A DNA stretch of 10,643 nt from Terrimesophilobacter sp039923755 (GTDB lineage Bacteria; Actinomycetota; Actinomycetes; Actinomycetales; Microbacteriaceae): NCBI GenBank assembly GCA_039923755.1, contig JBDTCD010000070.1, forward strand, positions 1 to 10,643, in the 5' to 3' direction. This document shows positions 6,458 to 10,643 of the stretch, piece by piece. How positions within the stretch are numbered: position 1 is the stretch's first letter; each line of letters starts with the position of its first letter. The notes below the pieces were generated by a model that had not been told where the DNA came from, made no database searches, and saw only the letters and a program-made list of their open reading frames with translations. The translations under genes were made by a program, and so were the position numbers.

Positions 6458-6793
6458 ATGTTTGCTGCGTTGACTGTGGCCACTACCCCGGCCGCCACCA
6501 CACCCCTACCCTTTGTCGTGATACTCGGCACAGCGGTAATCGCCTTGGTGTGCATCGGCGTGGCCGTACGCCGACTCCGGGCCCGCGGAACACTCACGTT
6601 CGCTAATGCCTCGACGAGCGCGGCAGCGGCCGCCTTCGTACTCGCTGCAGCCCTACTCGCGAGCGTCTCGGTCGGTGTGCCTACTCCAGCTGTCGCGGCA
6701 CCGTACGTGCCCTCAGCAGCGACCTCAACTGGCGACGGCTATCAGCCGATTCCGATCGAGGGTCTCGAAGGGTACCAGCTCCCCACGAAGTAG
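6458..6793 (+). CDS. Small membrane protein of unknown function
   Basis: A 111-residue protein with two predicted membrane helices: residues 18-38 (PFVVILGTAVIALVCIGVAV) followed by the basic stretch RRLRAR, and residues 55-74 (alanine-rich). The basic loop between them should be cytoplasmic, placing both ends outside. After the second helix comes PTPAVAA, which resembles a signal-peptidase site, then a short polar tail with the partial repeat IEGLEGYQL and Tyr/Pro-rich DGYQPIPIEG. No enzymatic motif is visible and I do not recognise the family. I chose the ATG at 6458, with AAGGA 11 bases upstream; the frame stays open back to an ATG at 6395, but that would force the leader hairpins to be coding and has no binding site. 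It has its own promoter at 6328-6356, 207 bases after the GH15 stop, so it is probably not co-regulated with GH15. Confidence 0.65.
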   Translation: MFAALTVATTPAATTPLPFVVILGTAVIALVCIGVAVRRLRARGTLTFANASTSAAAAAFVLAAALLASVSVGVPTPAVAAPYVPSAATSTGDGYQPIPIEGLEGYQLPTK

Positions 6794-6807
6794 CTCGCTG
6801 TGACGAG
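6794..6807. terminator. Weak stem-loop between convergent gene ends
   Basis: CTCG (6794-6797) and CGAG (6804-6807) flank a 6-base loop in the 25-base gap between the membrane protein gene (+) and the unknown gene (-). The stem is short and lacks a T-tract, so terminator function is doubtful. Confidence 0.2.
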
Positions 6808-6818
6808 GTCTGAAGCGA

Positions 6819-7295
6819 TCAGCCAGACTCCGGCAGCCAACTGAGGCTTGCGAAGTCTTCCGGCCCGAGGCCGAATCGCTCAGAGTGTTTCGCGATAGTT
6901 GCCCTCAACTCGCCATCGCGCGCGTCCTTCCGCACGATAACGAGCAAGCCATCCTGGCCTCCTTGCGCGTGCGTCATCCGGATCACGAGGATTGTGCCGT
7001 CAGCGCCCATCCCCCCGATTGACCAGCGACTCATCGTGGCCAGAATCCGACGACCTTTGGAAATGAACTCACCCTTGATGTAGCGGTTCGTCAGAGCGAT
7101 CCGCCGCCCCTTGCCGTCGCTTGCGGTAAACGCCTGCTCCTCCAGGAAGACGAGCGGATCCACACTGGCCACCGTGAAGGTAAGTTGAGTATCCCGGCGT
7201 GTGCCGTCGACCCAGTACAGGATATTGCTCGCGCCGATCGCCCAGGCGCCCTCGAGTACCCGCGCAATCTCCGCCTGATCCAGCGTGATGCTCAT
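6819..7295 (-). CDS. Conserved-looking protein of unknown function, possibly a small beta-barrel
   Basis: A 158-residue soluble protein with no signal peptide or membrane helix. I do not recognise the family. The sequence alternates short hydrophobic strands and polar turns (ILYWV, TQLTFTVA, RRIALTNRYI, TILVIRMTHA, GLLVIVRKDA), suggesting an all-beta fold, and ends in a short helix (GELRATIAKHSERFG) and SLSWL. An EGAW at residues 15-18 near the N-terminus recalls the GxW of calycins (lipocalin or fatty-acid-binding fold), which is only a hint. The ATG at 7295 has no ribosome binding site, but TACCGT lies exactly 6 bases upstream, fitting a leaderless mRNA. It is divergent from the quinone oxidoreductase gene and shares a 41-bp promoter region with it, so joint regulation is likely. 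Coding is supported by length, codon periodicity and the fit of the start to that region. Confidence 0.75.
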   Translation of the reverse strand: MSITLDQAEIARVLEGAWAIGASNILYWVDGTRRDTQLTFTVASVDPLVFLEEQAFTASDGKGRRIALTNRYIKGEFISKGRRILATMSRWSIGGMGADGTILVIRMTHAQGGQDGLLVIVRKDARDGELRATIAKHSERFGLGPEDFASLSWLPESG

Positions 7296-7336
7296 AGGGC
7301 AACGGTAATCCCCAAATCTGGGCGTACTGTGTTGCC
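7296..7336. promoter_or_regulatory. Mirror-image divergent leaderless promoters
   Basis: Between the start codons at 7295 (-) and 7337 (+) are exactly 41 bp. TACCGT on the - strand (7307-7302) and TACTGT on the + strand (7325-7330) each lie 6 bases before their ATG and are 17 bp apart, so each fills the -35 position of the other promoter. GGCAAC (7298-7303) and GTTGCC (7331-7336) form an inverted repeat at the two ends, and CCCA-AATC-TGGG (7312-7323) sits near the centre. Both hexamers match TANNNT and neither gene has a ribosome binding site. Confidence 0.6.
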
Positions 7337-8314
7337 ATGCGGGCAGTCACTATTACACGCTCCGGCGGACCAGACAATCTGATCGTTACGGAGGTTCCCG
7401 ACCCCGTCGCAGGGCGTGGCGAGGTCGTGATTTCCGTTTCCGCGGCCGGCATCAATCGGGCGGACATCCATCAGCGCGAGGGGAAATACCCGCCTCCGCC
7501 TGGGGCACCGGACTGGCCGGGGCTTGAAGTCTCCGGCACCGTGATCGACACAGGCATCGGGGTGTCCGATATCGCACGCGGCGACAGGGTCTGCGCGCTC
7601 CTGTCCGGCGGAGGGTATGCAGAACAGGTTGCCGCCCCTGCTGGGCTTCTGCTGCCTGTGCCGGATGACATGGACCTGGTCGACGCAGCGGCACTGCCCG
7701 AAGCGATCGCAACGGTATGGTCCACCGTGTTCATGGGCGCCGAGCTCCGATCGGGCGAGACTCTCCTCGTTCATGGTGGCTCTGGTGGTATCGGGACGAT
7801 GGCAATCCAGCTTGCCCGGGCGATCGGTTGCCGCGTGGCCATAACTGCGGGAACTGATGCGAAGCTCGAAGCATGCCGCGCGCTCGGCGCCGAGATCCTC
7901 GTCAACTATCACGACCAGGACTTTGTGGATGACGTTCTGGCGGCCACCGGTGGACACGGTGCCGACGTGATCCTGGATTCGATCGGCGGCGACTATCTCG
8001 ACCGAAATGTGCGGGTCCTGGCACGACACGGCCGTATCGAACTCATCGCCAACCAGAGCGGAACTCCGGGCGAATTGAACATCGGCCTGCTGATGGCGAA
8101 ATGGGGGACCATTCGCGCGAGCATGCTTCGAGCGCGAACGCTAGCCGACAAGGAACGCATTATGACCAGCGTGTTCGCGAATGCGTGGCCACTGGTGATT
8201 TCACGACAAGTGCTGCCGGTGGTCGATCGCCGGTTCTCCTTCTCCGATGCTGGCAAGGCTCACCAGGCAATGGAGTCAGGAGACAAAGTAGGAAAGTTGC
8301 TGTTGATCCCCTAG
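7337..8314 (+). CDS. NAD(P)H-dependent quinone oxidoreductase (zinc-free MDR, PIG3-like)
   Basis: A 325-residue medium-chain dehydrogenase/reductase of the quinone oxidoreductase group. These cytoplasmic enzymes use NADPH to reduce quinones or other reactive carbonyl compounds. Visible marks: the GroES-like N-terminal domain (residues 1-120) with AAGINRADIHQREGKYPPPPG, typical of the PIG3/TP53I3 branch, and lacking the zinc ligands of alcohol dehydrogenases; a Rossmann domain with HGGSGGIG at 146-153 (nucleotide-binding loop); LGAEILVNY, and VILDSIGG; and the C-terminal AHQAMESGDKVGKLLL family ending. Length is normal. There is no ribosome binding site; TACTGT lies 6 bases before the ATG. It is divergent from an unknown protein and followed after 41 bases by a UbiA prenyltransferase on the same strand. 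The exact substrate cannot be read from the sequence. Confidence 0.92.
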   Translation: MRAVTITRSGGPDNLIVTEVPDPVAGRGEVVISVSAAGINRADIHQREGKYPPPPGAPDWPGLEVSGTVIDTGIGVSDIARGDRVCALLSGGGYAEQVAAPAGLLLPVPDDMDLVDAAALPEAIATVWSTVFMGAELRSGETLLVHGGSGGIGTMAIQLARAIGCRVAITAGTDAKLEACRALGAEILVNYHDQDFVDDVLAATGGHGADVILDSIGGDYLDRNVRVLARHGRIELIANQSGTPGELNIGLLMAKWGTIRASMLRARTLADKERIMTSVFANAWPLVISRQVLPVVDRRFSFSDAGKAHQAMESGDKVGKLLLIP

Positions 8315-8343
8315 CTCGTGTTCGTCCCTACCCTGGCGATGGC

Positions 8344-8349
8344 TACGAT
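8344..8349 (+). promoter_or_regulatory. Candidate -10 element (TACGAT) for a leaderless prenyltransferase mRNA
   Basis: TACGAT lies exactly 6 bases before the ATG at 8356, the same arrangement as at 7325 and 4431. No near-consensus -35 is visible 16-18 bp upstream (8321-8326 reads TTCGTC). The intervening GACAGG could serve as a weak ribosome binding site if transcription instead continues from the upstream gene. Confidence 0.4.
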
Positions 8350-8355
8350 GACAGG

Positions 8356-9204
8356 ATGCTGAGCCGTGTACGCCATTCCCGGCCCGTTCTGCTTCTCGCC
8401 TCCTCGCACCCCGGTCCAAGCTTCACGGTGGCGGCAATCTGCGTTGTCCTCGGGATCACGTCGCACCTTGAACTTTGGCGCATCGCCACGATCGGCCTCG
8501 CCGTCCTGCTCGGCCAGTTCTCCGTCGGGCTGTCGAACGACTGGCTGGACGCCGATCGGGATCGCGCAATCGGCAGGCGTGACAAACCTGTCGCACTCGG
8601 GTACATAGCCGCGACGACAGTGCGTAATGCGGCCGTAACCAGTGGACTTGTCGGGCTTGCCGCTACTATTCTCGTCGGTATTCCGGCCACCGCTGCGCAC
8701 GCCGTGTTCATGGCTGCAGGTTGGTCGTATAACTTCGGGCTCAAGAACACGTACCTTTCGGTCGTGCCCTACGCTCTGGGCTTCGGGGCACTGCCCGCGA
8801 TCGTGACGCTTGCGCTCCATACACCGGAACTGCCGGCATGGTGGGTGGTGGCCGCCGGCGCGGCCCTGGGCGTCGCTGCCCACTTCGCTAACGCGCTCCC
8901 CGACCTGGCCGATGACCGCGCCACGGGTATCATTGGCCTTCCCCACCTGCTCGGTTCACGGATGTCATCACTCGTGACGCTCGCTGCACTCGCCGCAGCA
9001 TCCTGGTTCGTGGTCTTCAGCCCCGGAACTTCCCTCGGTATCGTCGGATGGAGCGCGTTCTGCGTTGAAGCAGCCGTCGTCATCTCCGGCACAGTGCTAG
9101 TACTCACTCGACCACCTGGAAGACCGTTGTTTCGCCTCGTCATCCTCGGTGCCCTTGTCGCGGTGGTCTCACTCGCGCTCGTCGGCGGTCAACTCCTCGG
9201 ATAG
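8356..9204 (+). CDS. UbiA-family prenyltransferase (membrane)
   Basis: A 282-residue integral membrane protein of the UbiA superfamily, which transfers an isoprenoid chain from a prenyl diphosphate to an aromatic or lipid acceptor. The two Asp-rich, Mg-diphosphate-binding motifs are present: NDWLDADRD at residues 61-69 and DLADD at 183-187. Family signatures also seen are SSHPGPSFTVAA near the N-terminus, WSYNFGLKNT and AHFANALPDL. About eight hydrophobic helices span the chain. It belongs to the actinobacterial group typified by these motifs rather than to classical MenA, so a role in menaquinone synthesis should not be assumed; the acceptor is unknown. I chose the ATG at 8356: the frame is open back into the quinone oxidoreductase gene, but this start gives the normal N-terminus. 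It may be co-transcribed with that gene or have its own promoter (TACGAT at 8344). Confidence 0.92.
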   Translation: MLSRVRHSRPVLLLASSHPGPSFTVAAICVVLGITSHLELWRIATIGLAVLLGQFSVGLSNDWLDADRDRAIGRRDKPVALGYIAATTVRNAAVTSGLVGLAATILVGIPATAAHAVFMAAGWSYNFGLKNTYLSVVPYALGFGALPAIVTLALHTPELPAWWVVAAGAALGVAAHFANALPDLADDRATGIIGLPHLLGSRMSSLVTLAALAAASWFVVFSPGTSLGIVGWSAFCVEAAVVISGTVLVLTRPPGRPLFRLVILGALVAVVSLALVGGQLLG

Positions 9205-9211
9205 CCAGCAA

Positions 9212-9228
9212 GCATCACGGATAGATGC
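9212..9228. terminator. Short stem-loop at the convergent prenyltransferase/glutamate dehydrogenase ends
   Basis: GCATC (9212-9216) pairs with GATGC (9224-9228) around a 7-base loop. It overlaps the last codons and stop of the glutamate dehydrogenase gene; only 10 bases separate the two stop codons. There is no T-tract, so it is at best a weak terminator or RNA 3'-end stabiliser. Confidence 0.25.
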
Positions 9229-10468
9229 CACGGATCGTGTGAGCTTCCACCACACGCTCAACGGCGATCGCGGTCGCCGCCCCGCGCAACGACACTCCAC
9301 GTTTCCCTGCGAAGTCGTGCACGCGCGTCCACGCACCGAGCATCCGCTCTTCGAGACGTGAAGCGACTTCGTCCTCGCGCCACCAGTACGCCTGGTTCGC
9401 CTGCACCCACTCGAAGTAGCTCACGATCACACCGCCAGCATTGGCGAGGATGTCGGGTACCACAATGCAGCCGCGCGCCTCAAGGATCGCATCGGCACTC
9501 GGTGTCGTCGGTCCGTTAGCTCCCTCGACGATGACTTTTGCCTTCACGTGTGGTGCGTTGTTTTCGTGGATGACACCCTCGACGGCCGCGGGAATGAGAA
9601 GATCGACCTCGAGTTCGAGAAGCGCGCCACCATCGAGAGCGTCCGCTCCTGCAAAACCCACTACGCTGCCCGTCTCATCCACGTGCGCACCGAGTTTCGC
9701 GATATCGATGCCTGACGCAGAGTAGAGTCCGCCGTATTCGTCACTGACCGCAACGACTGTCAGGCCTGCTTCGAAAGCGAAATGGGCGGCTCCCCTGCCC
9801 ACTTTGCCGAAACCTTGCACCGCAGCAGTCGACTTCGCGGGGTCGAGCCCGTTGTCACGCAGTGCCGCGAGCGCGATGTGCACGACACCCTCGGAGGTTG
9901 AGGTTGCACGCCCAAGAGAGCCACCAATGCTGATCGGCTTGCCGGTGACCACACCAGGGATCGAATAGCCCTTATTCATGGAATATGTATCCATCATCCA
10001 GGCCATCGTTTGCTCGTCTGTTCCGACATCCGGCGCCGGGATGTCGGTCTCCGGGCCGATGATCGGCATGATCTCGCTGGTGTATCGCCTCGTCACCCGC
10101 TCGAGCTCGCGGAGAGAATACTGGCGTGGATCGATCGTGACACCACCCTTTGCACCGCCATATGGCACATCCAGGAGCGCGCATTTCCACGTCATCCACA
10201 TGGCGAGCGCCCGCACCTCGTCGATGTTGACGTGCGGACTGTAGCGCAATCCACCCTTAGCCGGCCCTCGCGCCAGGTTGTGCTGCACTCGGTACCCCGT
10301 GAGGACCTCCACACTGTCGTCATCGCGCCGAAGCGGGATGCTTACGGTGAGCTCCCTGCTGGCGTTCGCGAGGATCGCGTACATGCCCGGGTCACAGCCC
10401 AGAAGCTCTGTGGCGTCTCGCAGACGAGAACGGGCATCGTGCAGCGGGGTGGAGATCGGATCGGCCAT
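9215..10468 (-). CDS. gdhA: Glutamate dehydrogenase (Glu/Leu/Phe/Val dehydrogenase family)
   Basis: A 417-residue cytoplasmic enzyme that interconverts glutamate and 2-oxoglutarate plus ammonium with NAD(P)H, linking carbon and nitrogen metabolism. The length fits the ~420-residue hexameric class. Marks: GPAKGG at 68-73, WK at 94-95, the active-site signature YGGAKGG at 103-109 with catalytic Lys107, PAPDVGT at 144-150 with catalytic Asp147, and the dinucleotide-binding GFGKVG at 219-224. The sequence near position 241 (VAVSDEYGG) has an acidic residue after the second Rossmann strand, which leans toward NAD+, tentatively. The ATG at 10468 has a strong AAGGAG 5 bases upstream; a TTG at 10513 in frame lacks such a site. 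It converges on the prenyltransferase gene, with only 10 bases between stops. The palindrome at 10492-10503 lies in its leader. Leucine or valine dehydrogenase is less likely given length and motifs. Confidence 0.95.
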   Translation of the reverse strand: MADPISTPLHDARSRLRDATELLGCDPGMYAILANASRELTVSIPLRRDDDSVEVLTGYRVQHNLARGPAKGGLRYSPHVNIDEVRALAMWMTWKCALLDVPYGGAKGGVTIDPRQYSLRELERVTRRYTSEIMPIIGPETDIPAPDVGTDEQTMAWMMDTYSMNKGYSIPGVVTGKPISIGGSLGRATSTSEGVVHIALAALRDNGLDPAKSTAAVQGFGKVGRGAAHFAFEAGLTVVAVSDEYGGLYSASGIDIAKLGAHVDETGSVVGFAGADALDGGALLELEVDLLIPAAVEGVIHENNAPHVKAKVIVEGANGPTTPSADAILEARGCIVVPDILANAGGVIVSYFEWVQANQAYWWREDEVASRLEERMLGAWTRVHDFAGKRGVSLRGAATAIAVERVVEAHTIRGIYP

Positions 10469-10491
10469 GGTGGCTCCTTCGTCAGCTTGTT

Positions 10492-10503
10492 TTGCCACGG
10501 CAA
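10492..10503. promoter_or_regulatory. Perfect 12-bp palindrome (TTGCC-AC-GGCAA) before gdhA
   Basis: TTGCC (10492-10496) and GGCAA (10499-10503) form a perfect inverted repeat 23 bases upstream of the gdhA start, between the coding region and the stop of the gene to the right. It could be an operator for a nitrogen or carbon regulator. The assignment rests on symmetry and position only, and no clear promoter hexamers were found beside it. Confidence 0.3.
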
Positions 10504-10552
10504 TGTTCGACAACAGGGCCGACTACCAGAGTGCCACGAATGTCGCGGCGCT

Positions 10553-10643
10553 CTACCGACCCGCTGCAGTGCTTTCTGGCAGTTCACGCAGGTTCCGTAC
10601 CGGATTCAGAATGCCGACTGCAGAAATCACCCCACCGAGGAGC
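10553..10643 (-). CDS. C-terminal end of a probable membrane transporter (N-terminal part outside window)
   Basis: Reading leftward from the right edge, one frame stays open for 30 codons and ends with TAG at 10553-10555: LLGGVISAVGILNPVRNLRE and then LPESTAAGR. A hydrophobic helix followed by a short polar, basic tail is what one expects at the end of a multi-helix membrane protein, for example a major facilitator superfamily transporter. The other two frames on this strand stop within the same stretch. Only 84 bases separate it from gdhA on the same strand. It is too short for a firm family call. Confidence 0.4.
   Translation of the reverse strand, partial: LLGGVISAVGILNPVRNLRELPESTAAGR

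Noticed and set aside
8101..8355. Earlier start for the UbiA prenyltransferase inside the quinone oxidoreductase gene
   Set aside because: The extension would overlap a complete, conserved gene and has no UbiA-like content; the ATG at 8356 gives the normal family N-terminus.

Overview
The window is GC-rich DNA from an actinobacterium. Protein signatures (SIP-type ferric-siderophore reductase, App1/DUF2183 phosphatase, actinobacterial UbiA subfamily, GH15 trehalase-like hydrolase) and several start codons with no ribosome binding site fit a member of the Micrococcales, probably Microbacteriaceae. The family assignment is an inference. Nothing looks mobile: I see no transposase, integrase, tRNA, rRNA, CRISPR array or phage gene, and composition and codon use look even throughout.

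Layout, left to right. 1-632 (-): a TetR-family regulator whose C-terminus runs off the window. 633-827: a divergent intergenic region with a strong GC hairpin (702-722) and a 20-bp inverted repeat (777-796) that could be an operator. 828-1874 (+): App1-like HAD phosphatase. 1951-2706 (+): siderophore-interacting protein (FAD ferric reductase). 2806-2970 (-): a 54-residue two-helix membrane protein containing a 9-bp triplicated repeat. 3054-4424 (-): glucose-6-phosphate dehydrogenase. 4466-6250 (+): GH15 hydrolase. 6458-6793 (+): a 111-residue membrane protein behind a clear promoter and a leader with two adjacent stem-loops. 6819-7295 (-): a protein of unknown function. 7337-8314 (+): zinc-free quinone oxidoreductase. 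8356-9204 (+): UbiA-family prenyltransferase. 9215-10468 (-): NAD(P)-glutamate dehydrogenase. 10553-10643 (-): the C-terminal tail of a probable membrane protein entering from the right.

Most genes appear to be transcribed singly or in pairs, as housekeeping and accessory metabolism rather than one dedicated pathway. Two functional links are plausible. GH15 could release glucose from trehalose or an alpha-glucan, which after phosphorylation feeds the divergent glucose-6-phosphate dehydrogenase. The quinone oxidoreductase and the prenyltransferase may both touch quinones or other prenylated lipids.

The most notable signal is regulatory. Two unrelated divergent gene pairs (4424/4466 and 7295/7337) are each separated by exactly 41 bp. 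In both, a -10-like hexamer lies exactly 6 bp before each start codon and the two hexamers are exactly 17 bp apart, so the -35 position of each promoter coincides with the -10 of the other. This predicts compact, mutually overlapping promoters that make leaderless mRNAs. The UbiA gene shows the same TANNNT-N6-ATG arrangement on its own.
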